Shown here in pieces: positions 1 through 11,725 of a stretch of DNA of 64,000 nucleotides; within the stretch, counting starts at the first letter, position 1, and the number at the start of each line of letters is the position of its first letter. Source of the DNA: Alectoria sarmentosa (Eukaryota; Ascomycota; Lecanoromycetes; Lecanorales; Parmeliaceae). Made by a program: the position numbers and the translations under genes. The notes beneath the pieces are model-generated. The model saw only the letters and a program-made list of their open reading frames with translations, was not told the origin of the DNA and did no database searches. The stretch lies in contig WOGZ01000012.1 in NCBI GenBank assembly GCA_009733775.1, positions 217,128 through 281,127 on the forward strand. Reading direction: 5' to 3'.

Positions 1-1901
1 GTAGCGTTACAATGTCCTACAATCAATGGGAGCTGGAGATTACATATCAGGATGGTAAGTCACTTTCTTTCAAAGATCTCATAGAACTCTTAGCGGATCA
101 AGTGATCGGTGGTGCCAATGCAATGAGCTTGGAGGACAGATGACTAAATATGATGAAAACCTGGGGCTTATTGGGAAGGTGTCCTCCAAGATTGAGAGAA
201 TGGGAATGAAACAAGATCCTGGACCCGCCTCCCGGATCTGCAAGAATGAGACAGCAGTATTTACATGAACGTGAGTTCGGATGGAATGCTGTTAAATTCA
301 TTGTCAAGAAAGATTGAGTTACTCCAGCACGAGTGTCACCTCTCTCCAGCAACTTTCCATACGTCGTGGATTATGAAGTCTTGTTCTGAGCTCACAAACA
401 ATGCTTTGGGCATCCTCTCAAAAGGACTATTCGATGGTTGTACTATTGGCCTACGGGAACCACACCTAGATCCCCTGCAAGCGCAGCGAACAAGACATTC
501 ATTCAAATAGAGCGACCACTCTTATTCTCGTGGGGCCGTCGAAACCAAGTAGGCGTTTGGGATGCGCTAGGCCGAGGTTCTCAAAAGGGTTCAAGGGATG
601 CCTCTCAAGAAGAGGAGATAGGCCTGTTGGATTTTGGGGTGGCCGCCGTCGAGGACATTGGCGCGAACCTCTAAGAAATATTGGTATACAGTAAGCTTTT
701 GGTTATCGCAATTCTATTCCGTGAAATTGATGAAAATGTATTCCATCTTCATCGGGTACATGTTTAAGGACTTTTCGGATCAGCTCTTGGTCCTTGGGCT
801 GTCTTGTATCTCTTATATCTCACTAGAAAATCCTCCAAAAAATGATTCATCTCATGGTACTGGAACCGCGACGATGAGCTTTTTAATTTTTTTTGTAGAC
901 ATATCTTCTATGCATTGGTGGACTTTCACTATTCAATCTGATGGGATGCCCTTTGTTGGATGCCAAGAAATTCGATCTTTTGCACACGCTAGATGTAGGG
1001 CTGACGGCTAGCACATGGTAGGCTTCAGCCGGTTGTCTACTTACAATACAGCAATCTTCCACTCCACGTTAATTGAACTTCTCGGCTTACGGTTTCGAGA
1101 TTCCCATATACGGTAAAGGGACGCCTATAAGCCTTCAGCCTCCTGGAGTCCATTAGCATTGGTGCATCGATGATTTATAAGCTCACGGATTTACGTACAA
1201 GGAAGATCTCTCCGAGGGTCAGCCTCCAAAGTCGGTTGCTACCAGTGACCCATCTCAAAATGTCAGAGAACCCCGGCATAAGGAGCTCGCGACGAAAGTA
1301 TCCTGCTACGGTTAACATTTACAGTTCACTTGCCTTGCAAGGTTCACGCTCCAGACATTTTGTCGAAACAGAGACGGTATTGAGCGTTAATCATTCTCAA
1401 TTTGGCATGATCCATAGGTATCAAGTCGTCTCGTCAGCCTTTTCGTATCTTAAACCTCGGCCGACCTCCAGGGTGTCTTTTGTGCAAATGAAAACGTACT
1501 TTTGTTTCTCAGAAGCTCGTAAGGGTTAGGCTCGTCAACATGCAGACAGCTTGCAGAAGGGCCATACGTTATCCTTCTTGATTTTCCTACATGTGAGAGA
1601 TCACCAAGTACTTGATTAGTTGCTGTCTTGGGTTGAACCTTTTTAAGTCATCTGCCCGAAAAAGTGTTGCAACTACAGCGTCGGGACTGCACTAAAAATG
1701 TGGCTACCCGTGAGGAGCGTATCACATCGACAAGTGTAGAGATGCTGCATATGAGGCTGTACCCTTTGTTCAATAAGTCATGCACAACGAGAACAGAAGA
1801 TGTTGGGGGAGGAAGGCTAGCGTCCATGGGCTCTCAACTTCTTATGGCCACGATTCCCAGTTTTGGGGAGGCTGATCTGCGATGACTTCTATGCAACTAA
1901 A
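1..1901. other. Left-edge region with probable partial gene or gene remains
   Basis: An open stretch from base 3 to a good GTAAGT donor at base 55 could be the tail of an exon entering from outside the window; an ATG at 12 lies in the same frame. A second coding-like stretch on the plus strand runs from about 420 to the stop at 674, with runs such as LLFSWGRRNQVGVWDALGRG. A third open frame (634-1011) is hydrophobic. I could not join these into one gene and recognise no family. They may be a decayed gene or the 3' part of one that starts further left. Confidence 0.3.
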
Positions 1902-4246
1902 ATGTTGACTCTCCCTCGCGCGAAGCACTCTCGCTGGTTCCATAGGTACTCTCATGCCTACAACACAGTCGCCACCGAGCCAGTGCCCGATGACCATGAA
2001 ATGCTAGACTTCGATTTGTAAGAGATCCATTTCAGCCTTGGCATTACTAACACATTCTTGTTCAGGCTAAGTCTACCGATGCTGGATCCTGATGTTGTGT
2101 CCCTTCAGTCTTGCAGTGCACCCTTGCTTGAACTCTCCAACCCCAACGCTGCAGCAGTCAATAACGGTCCTCTCGGTAGTTTTCGTCAGGAAGAACTCCA
2201 GAAACCGAAGTACTTTCAGGGGTGGCGTATGGGTGTCACCCTTTGTGCCGTGACAACAGGGACTGTGTTGGTAATAAATGTTCTATTGACTGTATCTGCA
2301 TCCATCAGATATGGCGTTCACGGTGGTTTTGGAACCATTCAAGAAGGAAGCTGCCGAATTACCAGAAATTTGAGTCTCTGGCTTCATTTAGCCATAAACA
2401 TTCTCAGCACACTTCTCCTGGGTGCAAGCAACTACTGTATGCAATGCCTCGCCTCCCCAACTCGAGAGGAAATTGATATAGCGCATGGCCAACATGTCTG
2501 GCTTGACATCGGTGTCCCTAGCGTACGGAACTTGAGAAGAATCACCCCATTCCGGCTTGTCCTTTGGCTTCTTCTCGCAGCCTCCTCTCTACCACTACAT
2601 CTGCTGTGGAACAGCGCCGTTTTCTCAACACTGTCATCGCAAGACTATGTAGTGGTCGCCGCTTCGCCAGATCTGTCCAAAATCGCCGGTCTCAACTGGT
2701 CTGCTCCCGTTCCCGGGATGGATGATTTTGAGGGAACCATGAATTATACTCTACAAAGTTTTCGGAACGCGGCAAGCTGGGATAAATTGGATAACGAACC
2801 ATGCATTAAAGCTTACGGCCAGGGATTTGTGTCAGCTCGCGGAGATCTGCTGCTTATTTCATCCGGTATGAATGCCAGTGTGCCACTCGAAGCCGTCGCA
2901 AGTTCGAAAGATAGTCTTCAGCCATACTCCTGGATCTGCAGCGAGTCTGGTACATGCAATATCAACTCCGTCCTGGTGCAGTCTGCAAATTGGACAATAA
3001 CAACCTATACTGATGCAACGTGCTTGGTCCAACACTGCTTGAGTAAACCTGTTGAAGAACGCTGTATGGTCCAATTCAGCGTTTTCATCATGATTATTGT
3101 CATATGTTGCAACTTCTTGAAGACGTCGTGTATGCTGTCAACGCTTTGGCTTCAGAAATTACAGCCCTTGGTGACCCTTGGAGATGCGATACATTCATTC
3201 CTTAAAAGTGGGGATCCGACTACTGAGAATATGTGCTTGGCTGGAAATGGCTGCTTTTCGTCGGAGGTTTGGGAGAAAGGTCCCACCGAATGGCAGGGAC
3301 AGCGGTATCGTTGGTTCTCTAGTGCAAGCATAAAGCGGTGGCTGACCTGTAACGTCCTGTAAGTAATCGCAATCACACGCGCAACTTGAAGCATTAAACA
3401 TTCGATGCGAATGTCATCTTCCCTCGATTGGAATTGTCATCCACTCATTTTACATACAGTTGCGTCTGTACTCTCGCAGCTGCTGGTGGCCTGCTCTCTC
3501 TCGGGCTCGTCAGTCTTATCATTCCTGCCGATTCAAGTTTCTCCTATCTATGGCAGATGGGCTATGGCGCGGTCACCTCAGAGTCGACGATCAACTGGCT
3601 CTTGACCGGATCACGGGGACTACTCCTTACAGCACTCGTTGCGAATTCTCCACAGGTCTTGCTATCTTTCCTGTTCATCACATACAATGGCCTCTTCACT
3701 TGTATGCTCCTCGCTAGCGAGTGGAATGGATACGCTCACACGCGCAAGCCTCTTCGCGTGACAAGCCCCACGGGGGTCCAACGATCGACGTACCGTTTGC
3801 AACTACCATATAAATACGGTGTTCTGTTACTCGTCATATCCGGCACATTGCACTGGCTGGTCTCTCAGAGCCTGTTTCTGGCACGAGCGGTCTCCTTCGA
3901 CTCCAATGGGCAGGAAGATCCAGAAAACAACAACAAGAACTCCTTTTCAACGGTGGGTTACTCATGCATAGCCATTATTACCGTCATCATACTCGGCGCC
4001 ATCGTCGTCCTCACCGGCATCCTGAACGGCTTCAGAAGATACAAACCCGGAATTCCACTTGTGGGCAGCTGCAGTGCCGCCATCAGTGCCGCATGCCATC
4101 AGCCCAAGGAGGACAATGACGCGGCCGACAAACCCCTGATGTGGGGTGTAGTGAGCACGAAGGACGGCGTCGGACATTGCTGTTTCACAAGTTTTGAAGT
4201 GACACCACCTGTCGAGGGCGAGCGCTATGGGGGCAGAGATGGATAA
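1902..4246 (+). CDS. DUF6536-type fungal multi-pass membrane protein
   Basis: Three exons (1902-2017, 2066-3358, 3460-4246) join in phase to give 731 residues. Intron 1 (48 bp) has a perfect TACTAAC branch site; intron 2 (101 bp) has a GTAAGT donor. The start at 1902 has A at -3 and gives a short N-terminal exon. The motif FQGWRMGVTLC followed by a hydrophobic segment is the hallmark of DUF6536 proteins, and the mid-protein RWFSSASIKRW motif before the second splice also fits that family as I remember it. About eight hydrophobic segments are visible, roughly at residues 91-113, 146-166, 206-226 and 376-396 plus four in the last 270 residues. The family is common in filamentous ascomycetes and has no assigned function. 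The protein is probably membrane-resident; its cargo or ligand cannot be told from sequence. Confidence 0.85.
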
Positions 4247-4270
4247 GACTGAAAGTCAGGACCAGTTAGG

Positions 4271-4348
4271 GCAAAGTGGCGAATGAGGTTTCATGACACA
4301 GCGGAAAGTGCAAAGTGGCGAATGAGGCTTTGAGACTCAGTGGAAGAT
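4271..4348. repeat. Two-copy tandem repeat, 39-bp unit
   Basis: Copies start at 4271 and 4310; both open with GCAAAGTGGCGAATGAGG and then diverge slightly. The repeat lies 24 bp after the stop of the DUF6536 gene, in its 3' flank. A weaker repetition of CTTAGCTTCT follows near 4490-4545. Confidence 0.7.
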
Positions 4349-5276
4349 GGACTTAGGCTGAGACGTTGGGACCAGTGCTCATGTATACGGATCGGCGATG
4401 GTGTGTTTGAAGAAAGGAGTCGATTCATGGCTTGTCAGCCAGGGATAGGGTCAATCTTATCATTCCTGGAATTAATACATAAACCTTCTTAGCTTCTTTG
4501 TTGCTGGAGTTGTATCTGCAGATTCTCTTAGCTTCTCGCTGCCGGAATCAATCTGTCCCCATTCTCAGCTTAACCTCGACTTGCCAAAGTCATACTTCTC
4601 TGATAAAAGCTCCCATCCCCGCCTTCTCAACTGGTCTTCGATCGCTATATCTGTAGACGGTTCAACTCGTACTTTCTTCTTTCAAATGCGCCTCTCTGTT
4701 GGAAATCATTACATTCTCTGACGTATACGGGGTTTCCCTCCCAAAAAGTTCTCTTTTCAAGGACCTGTACGTTGAAACTCCTGCTCCAGGCGCCACACAA
4801 CTGCCATGAATTATACGACTTGAACCGATCAAATCGCTCTCTTTTCGCTTGAGATGAGCCACCAGAAAAGAATTAGCCGCTGAGTCTTGGATTGTATGGT
4901 TTGGAGCGCCATCATTTTCCGGCCAGAAACCTATGCCAAGGCATCATATCCAGGCATTTCAGGTTCTGCTTGGCCATGATGCACATTCTGACGCCAGAAA
5001 AGCCTTTTACAAAGATAGGTTCAGATCAATAGGGACAGTTTGAGAGTAAAACACTGTTTATGTAGCAGTACAACTGCAAATGAGCTAGATCGATCCTCAG
5101 AGAATTTCCATATCGCGAGCCAAGGGCATACTGCTGTCTCGCTAAAAGACGGACCCAAACAACCATATGGTATCATAAATGCATACATGTTTCCCGTCTT
5201 CACTCCATTCGCCAAGCTCGCCAATGCTCCGAACCAGCCGAACTCCATGCGCAATGCTTTGGACACTGAGTTTGTA
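4349..5276. other. Intergenic, 3' flanks of convergent genes
   Basis: This stretch holds the 3' flanks of the DUF6536 gene (plus) and the deacetylase gene (minus). Short open frames occur on both strands, but none shows coding character, splice support or a known motif. Confidence 0.5.
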
Positions 5277-7387
5277 TTACTGCTCAGAGCGCTCAACGAC
5301 TTCCGTGGCCTTTTCGGCCGTAATGTCTTCCTTCTCACGCTCGTCACGGCCTTCCTCCTTTGCAAACTCATCGTCGAGAGTGTCACCTTCGTCCATGGCA
5401 TCGTCGCCTATATCCGCCACGACATGCGCGGGGACAGTCGGGTTTACAGCGGCGGGTGGCGGTGAGTCAGGTGGTGTTGCCTCCTGTGGTCCTGCTGCCG
5501 GACCAGTCCCATTAACCACCGGCTGATCCTCGTCCACCATATCAATGTCTTCGTCTTCTTCCCGGTCGCCTGAGGACAGAGAGTCTTCGCGCGGTCCATC
5601 GAGAGTCTCGGCTTCGCTTTCATCACTGTGAGGTCCTTCTGCCCCTGATGCGGTATGCGAGCCTACTCCATTCACACTACCAATACGACTGCGGTCACTT
5701 CGAGTAGATACCGCTCCATTGATGTCCTTGTCATCAGCAGCAGCGAGAGGATTCTGATAATCCATCATATTCCTTCGCCGTTTGGGAGCACTCGGCTGTT
5801 GTCGAACTCCATTTGCCTCATTCTCATCTTCGTCTTCACTGTCACTTAATTCGCCGTCTTTCTCAATGTACTTATCCCACCGACGCTTGGTATACCTTGA
5901 ATCTGGATTCTCATCTTCATCGAGGTCGTCGAGTTCTGCGTCAGCGTCATCATTCATGCCTTCAGGGTCGCGTGGTACGTCGGTCATCTGAACGGAAGGC
6001 GCGAAAGTAGTGCGTTTGAGATTTTCGATGACCTGGACTTTGATTTTTTGAAGATATTCCATAGAATTGGCGTTATCCATATTCGAGGGCTTGACATCAA
6101 GCTCGTAGTCTGGTGCATAGTACTAGCAAGATACTCAGCATTCGCAAAACGATGTGGTCATTGATGCATCGACATACCTCGTAGTAATCATTAAAAGGCA
6201 GTTCGGGACCCATCTTCTGGCCAACCAACAAACCAGTCTCATATGCCCAGGTGCGCGAAACATTCCTCATGGTGTACCCTCCACCTCCAAGAACCAAGAC
6301 CGGAAGATTGAAGCTCTTGACATAACTGACGCAATTCGCATGTCCAGCCATGCTGAGATTGAAGCACCCGAGGCGATCCCCCGACAAACTATCGCCTCCG
6401 CATTGCAATACAATAACCTCAGGTCGATAATGTTCCATAACATTCTTTATGACGGGCTCGAAGATGGATTTGTATGATTTATCGTCGATACCGTCTCGCA
6501 GAGGAAAATTGACCGAATAATTCTTTCCTTGCCCAACACCGATGTCGCGTAATTCTCCAGTTCCGGGGAAGAATTCGCCATACTTGTGGAACGAGACTGT
6601 CATGACTCGATCGGTGGTATAAAAGGCTTCTTCAACTCCGTCTCCGTGGTGCACGTCAATGTCTATATAGAGTACGCGCTGATTGTATCGGAGAAGCTCA
6701 AGAATACCGAGCACGATATCTGCGCCGACTTTTAGTAAAACTTCAGAGAAGAACAGATTGTTCCTACCGTTTATATAGCAGAAGCCACTGGCCTCACTCT
6801 TTTTCGCGTGATGGAGTCCACCTGCCCAGTTGACGGCAACATCGCACTTGCCGCGATTCAGTCTTGCAGCACCCTCCATACTGCCACCTGCACTGATACC
6901 GCAAAATTCGAACAAGCCGTCGAAGACTGGGCAGTCATCACCCACGTTGAAACGACCTTGCTCTTTCTGGTACGCCTCCATATTGTCTGGCGTCACTTTC
7001 TTGAGAAATTCGACATATTCGTCTGTGTGAAATTGGGTCATCTCGAGGTTGGTAGCAGGTTTTGCGCGCTGAAAGCATGTCAGTAAGCTGTGGATCTGAT
7101 AAAGGAGAAATTTCGGCACAGGGCCCCAGCCGTTTTCGACAGACAGAGGGGAATGAGCGGATGGGCAGATTGCACGGCGCTGATTGACTTACATAGATCT
7201 CCATCTTCTTGTATAGACCATAGTTCATAATCAGGCTGTGAGCCATTCGAATACGGTGCGGTTTCATAGGATGCCCCGCAACGTAGGCATAGTTGCCCAC
7301 GTCCGAATCGTAGAAGTATGCCACGGTCTTCTTGTCAGCGCCAGTTGGCGCCGTGAGCTGCACATCCACAGGGGCAAAAGATGTCAT
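5277..7387 (-). CDS. rpd3: Class I histone deacetylase, RPD3 type
   Basis: Four exons (7387-7193, 7068-6768, 6719-6178, 6122-5277) give 627 residues. The gene encodes a zinc-dependent lysine deacetylase of the Rpd3/HDAC1 class, the catalytic subunit of Rpd3/Sin3-type corepressors in the nucleus. Visible hallmarks are GHPMKPHRIRMAH near the N-terminus, the catalytic HH of GGLHHAKKSEASGF (about residues 152-153), DIDVHHGDGVEEAFY with zinc ligands near D187 and H189, GGDSLSGDRLG with the third zinc aspartate, and GGGGYTMRNV. After about residue 375 comes a long acidic, serine-rich tail typical of filamentous-fungal Rpd3. The 48-bp intron at 6720-6767 has no stop and is a multiple of three, so a naive reading keeps 16 foreign residues between FCYIN and DIVLG; splicing restores the family sequence. 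The gene diverges from RPN11. Confidence 0.95.
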
Positions 7388-7742
7388 GATTAGCAATTTA
7401 CTGGCCCTAGAATGGTTGTGTCGAGAAAGAGTTTTGGTAGTCCTCCAATAAGTAAGGCATGAAGGAGGAAGAAGGTCGAGCATTGAAAGCGAGCAGGGGA
7501 CTAATGGTAGGGCTGACGGAAAGTCGGTGGTTGGTGTTTTCCAGGGACAACTTACACCTGGTGACCTAGGTCGGCGTTACTAGCGTCTTTTGCGGAGCTC
7601 TGCTTTAGTGATTAGTGAATCAGCGCGCAACGGCTTCAATTTCACCACGAACAACACATACATTCAGCATTCAAGAACGACAACTAAGAATCAAATACTA
7701 TTATACAGGGGATTCCAATAATAGCCTTTGAAGAATCTTGCA
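7388..7742. promoter_or_regulatory. Shared divergent 5' region of rpd3 and RPN11
   Basis: Only 355 bp separate the two start codons, so both promoters and 5' UTRs lie here. I looked for a GGTGGCAAA-type proteasome control element and did not find one. Nothing more specific is visible. Co-regulation of the two genes is inference from position only. Confidence 0.5.
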
Positions 7743-8960
7743 ATGGATCGTCTCAACAGCTTAATGCGAGGGAGCATGATGGGTGGAGGTTCAGCGCCTC
7801 CAGGTGCCGTTAGTGAGCCCAAGTCTGAGAGGACTCCCAGCATCATGCTGGAAATATTTTAGAGGCATACAAGAGGTTGAGAACAGCATGCTGACCTTCT
7901 CTTGCCATAGGACTCCAATCTGGTCGACAACTCCGAGACAGTTTATATATCCTCCCTAGCGCTCCTCAAAATGTTAAGGCACGGCCGAGCCGGTGTACCT
8001 ATGGAAGTCATGGGACTGATGTTGGGCGAATTCGTGGATGACTACACCGTGCGCGTTGTCGATGTGTTTGCTATGCCACAAAGTGGTACAGGAGTTAGCG
8101 TTGAGGCTGTGGACCCTGTCTTTCAGACTAAGATGATGGACATGCTGCGGCAAACCGGAAGGCATGCATAATGTTGCGATATTCCAAGATCTTCCAAGCT
8201 GACCAGAACACAGACCAGAGACTGTCGTAGGATGGTACCACTCACATCCTGGATTTGGCTGCTGGCTATCTTCGGTCGACATCAACACGCAACAGTCTTT
8301 CGAACAGCTTACCCCAAGGGCCGTGGCCGTGGTTGTTGATCCCATACAATCAGTCAAAGGCAAGGTTGTCATTGATGCTTTCCGATTAATCAACCCCCAG
8401 ACCCTCATGATGGGTCACGAGCCTCGGCAAACAACATCCAATCTCGGCCACCTGAACAAGCCCTCAATACAAGCCCTCATTCATGGTCTCAATAGGCACT
8501 ACTATAGTATAGGCATCAACTACAGAAAAACAGGTCTGGAAGAAAATATGTTGATGAATTTGCACAAGCACGTCTGGACAGAAGCTTTACAAATGGACGA
8601 CTTCAGTGAAGAGGGTGGGAAAAACCAGGACAAGCTGAAGAGGCTCGTCGGCCTGGCAGAGGGCTACGAGAAGCGTGTGAAAGAAGAGACGGAGCTTACG
8701 AAGGATCAGCTGAAGACGAGATATGTCGGGAAAGTTGATCCTAAGAAGCGTATGTCAACTTCGCCTTTGCCAGTGCGGCTGCAATACTAACGTTGTCTGT
8801 AGATCTGGAAGACGTTGGTCAGCAACTGATCGAAGACAACATCGTGTCAGTATCAAGGCAAATGATCGACAAAGAAGCTTCGGTAGCAAAGACGAATGGA
8901 GCGAACGGTCATCAAGATGGTCACCAGAACGGGAATATGGATGTGGACGAGGAGCTATGA
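7743..8960 (+). CDS. RPN11: 26S proteasome lid deubiquitinase RPN11
   Basis: Four exons (7743-7808, 7911-8161, 8214-8749, 8803-8960) give 336 residues, close to the usual family length. RPN11 is the JAMM/MPN+ metalloprotease of the 19S lid that removes ubiquitin chains from substrates entering the proteasome. The catalytic glutamate is in PMEVMGLMLGEF (E54). The zinc motif HSHPGFGCWLSSVD gives H115, H117 and D128. The C-terminal part LEDVGQQLIEDNIV matches the family. Intron 1 has a GTTAGT donor. Intron 2 (8162-8213, 52 bp) must use a GC donor (GCATGC) with a CTGAC branch site and a CAG acceptor; reading on without splicing meets TAA at once, and the GC-AG join recreates the conserved TGRPE that leads into the JAMM motif. 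Intron 3 has a TACTAAC branch site. Confidence 0.95.
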
Positions 8961-9052
8961 GGCAGCGTCTCCCGCACTTCAAATGTCACAAATTCACATC
9001 ATAGACAGCGACAGCGCATAAACCATTGTACATAGCATAGCGTCATCTTCAA

Positions 9053-9823
9053 TCAATCCAATTCTACGGGGTAATCAAGTCTTCTCCGTGCTCTACAAAT
9101 TGAGATATCATGGTTCTCATCATCTTCTTTTTTCCCGCCAACCTCTAGAACGCTCACTCCAGCATTTCTCGCTACTTCAAGCAACCCCCTCACAAGCGGA
9201 CCCTCTCGTTTCACAGACGGCCATCCATCCAATTCAACCTGTGTGACGGACGGAAGACGCTGCAGGACATCCTTAAGAAGACTCCCCGAAAAGTCCGTGA
9301 AGAAGTCCCTATCAATCCTAAACCCATCGAATATCTCATGGCTCGGATCGCACTCCACAAAGACCTTCACAGTCCTCACCGCCTCCATTTCTTCCAGCCC
9401 AAGCCGATCATCCACCCGCCATGACCGAGGCGGATTGCTCCAACCAGGCCCAAGCCTCAACTCCAAAGATACCAAAGCTTCACGATATCGCATCGGCAAT
9501 CTCGCAACCAGAGGCCGCACTTTATGCCCGAAGAAGTGGTGATTCGTGGGGAAGATGCGGAAGGCGTGGCCGCCGTAATACGCGCGGTAGGACTCGTCGT
9601 GCAGACGGTGGGATGTGAGGAAGACGTTGATGCGGTGACGAGCGGCGAAGTTGTTTTTCTTGTCGAGGTCCACGATTTGGCCCGTCACGAGGACGAAGGT
9701 TAGGATCTTGATGCGGAGTTCGTAGGGAAGGTCGAAGAAGCGGAAGGGTTGGCAGGGGTGGGACGGAGAGGTATTGTTCATGTCAGCCATAAGATGGGAG
9801 AGCGGTGTTTTTGTCTTTGCCAA
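9053..9823 (-). CDS. F-box-like fungal protein
   Basis: A single exon encodes 256 residues. The N-terminus holds FRFFDLPYELRIKILTFV, an F-box-like motif that in SCF adaptors binds Skp1. It is followed by VFLTSHRLHDESYRAYY, the typical continuation in the large group of fungal F-box-like proteins of unknown target. The rest (residues 90-256) has no repeat type that I recognise, though it contains conserved-looking FVECDPSH and LRLGPGW stretches. The gene is convergent with RPN11, with 92 bp between the stop codons. A role as a substrate receptor is inference from the family. Confidence 0.75.
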   Translation of the reverse strand: MAKTKTPLSHLMADMNNTSPSHPCQPFRFFDLPYELRIKILTFVLVTGQIVDLDKKNNFAARHRINVFLTSHRLHDESYRAYYGGHAFRIFPTNHHFFGHKVRPLVARLPMRYREALVSLELRLGPGWSNPPRSWRVDDRLGLEEMEAVRTVKVFVECDPSHEIFDGFRIDRDFFTDFSGSLLKDVLQRLPSVTQVELDGWPSVKREGPLVRGLLEVARNAGVSVLEVGGKKEDDENHDISICRARRRLDYPVELD

Positions 9824-11085
9824 CTCGACACCTCGACTACTCTGGGTTATGCCCTATTTGCCCCTCAACGCTAGGGACTTTAGCGCTGATCTTCGGCAGG
9901 GAAAGTGTGAAGAGGCATGAGAGGATGGCTCGATGGCGTTAGGTACTGAGGTGACCTTAGCGCCGGTCAGCGGTAACATTGAATGTGTTACCTAAGTTAA
10001 CGGCCTTCAGAATTATGGTCGAGAAATAATTGGAGACTTGATATCACAATTGAACAGATGTACGGAGGTCTGCACCAAAAGTCCTGGACAGCGCTAGTGG
10101 CAGCCCTAGCGCTGATCTCGGAAAGCAGCCCTGAGATGGGCCCTAGAATAATCAAGTTCTCGAAGCAGCTTCAAGCGCATTGTCCAGGCAACTCTTCAGG
10201 TGGGGCGTTATCCGAGATCTTAACGAAGAGGTCTTGGCCTCCAGGACTTTTGGTGCAGACCTCCGAACGCCCTGGTCATTGCAGCTTCTGAGCTCAGTGG
10301 ACTCACGACAAATACATTTAAACCGTGCACGAGGATAATGTTGCAAAATTACCTTTCTATCAACCTTGGGAATGTCCCACGTACATCTCTGAACGAATCT
10401 CTAGCGCGGGATGTTTCCAAAACATTTGGCTATGAGGCTGCAGATATGGCCCTCAAATTGCCTTGTACCTCACATATGGATCCATTCACGAACGCGCCCT
10501 TCCAACGTATGGCAAAATCAGTTTTAGCATGTCAACCTTTGGCTTCGCCCGTTGTCAGATCAAAGAAGATGGTTCGCGAAGAGACTTGGCAACGATCCAG
10601 CAGTTCCAGCAATATATATGTTTGACCTGCAACGCATATGAAACAAGACGCCATTTCTGAAAAGCATTTTCTTTCAAGCGGGAAGCCACACCGCCCTTTC
10701 ATTCTTAAAAGATTGCCCATGCTTACGAAGCATGCCCACCCACATGTGTATATTGAGCGGCATATCCTCCATCAGCTTTCTCAAGCTCTTGACGCTAATT
10801 GCTTCAATGGGTTGCAGCTAAAAACTTACTAGAACGACAATGACGTCTCTGTGGGTCCCAGACATTCTCCGAAGCTCGTACAACCTTCGAATCGCCCCTC
10901 ACAGACATGTGTTTGAACTTCCGGATGTCGACGTTCTGTATGGCGTTTGTTCCACGGTGACAGGCTTGCAATCCAGTCAAGTAGCTACTGTCATTTGCCC
11001 TGCTTCGGATCAGGGCCGTGACTTTGCTGTACGAAGCTGTCCCGAGAGTCCCTACAGTTCAACCAAAAAGTACGGCATAGAAACC
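9824..11085. other. Intergenic region without a supported gene
   Basis: About 1.26 kb separates the 5' end of the F-box-like gene from the next candidate. Several short open frames occur on both strands (for example 10338-10625), but none has a recognised motif or splice structure that ties it to a neighbour. Confidence 0.4.
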
Positions 11086-11319
11086 ATGAAAACTGTAAGA
11101 GCAATGTTTCTATTGCTCGCACTTCATCAAATCGTGGCTCTCACGCTGTCTCCTCAACAAACAGTACAGACTGGGACCACAGCATCTCCACCTGGAGCTC
11201 TACATTTGGGTTCAGTAGAGTCGCCAACGCGATTACCAAGCGGTACCCCAGACTACACATGGCCTAGGATCACAGTTTATTCCTGCAATAATCTGCGGCA
11301 GAATCTCTCCGTTGCATAA
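11086..11319 (+). CDS. Possible small secreted protein
   Basis: The ATG at 11086 opens a 77-residue frame with a good signal-peptide shape: a basic start (MKTVR), a hydrophobic core (AMFLLLALHQIVAL) and a small-residue exit. The mature part is rich in Thr, Ser and Pro and has a single cysteine. The frame is open upstream to 10840, so the real start could lie further 5'. No family is recognised and no splice partner was found. It could be spurious; only the signal-peptide-like N-terminus supports it. Confidence 0.3.
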   Translation: MKTVRAMFLLLALHQIVALTLSPQQTVQTGTTASPPGALHLGSVESPTRLPSGTPDYTWPRITVYSCNNLRQNLSVA

Positions 11320-11725
11320 GAGTCGTTAGGCATTGAGCGACAGACTTGCGATACGATAGATCCTAGTCAGTATGTTTTCACTCTTAGTTTCGAAAGAGGT
11401 GAATCTGCACCACAGCAGTCCGATGCGCTCCACACGATCATCGGCATATGGCAGTTGTTCAATTCGATCTAGGCCGCGATATAGAACGCCAACGTCACTA
11501 TGAGCAAGAGCCCCTAGTTTTACACATTACGATGGTCAGACTCAATTTTACTTGAGAGCATATCTCACGGATTCCATTCAATTCAATTGAGCAAGTCTTG
11601 GACGGGGGACTCTGATGGTTCTTGAGTATTCGTACCTACGGACCAGCCGTGAATGAACACTTGATAGGAGTCGCCGCGTGAACAAACGAAATAATTTTAG
11701 AGAATGGACCTGTATGAGGTCTGAC

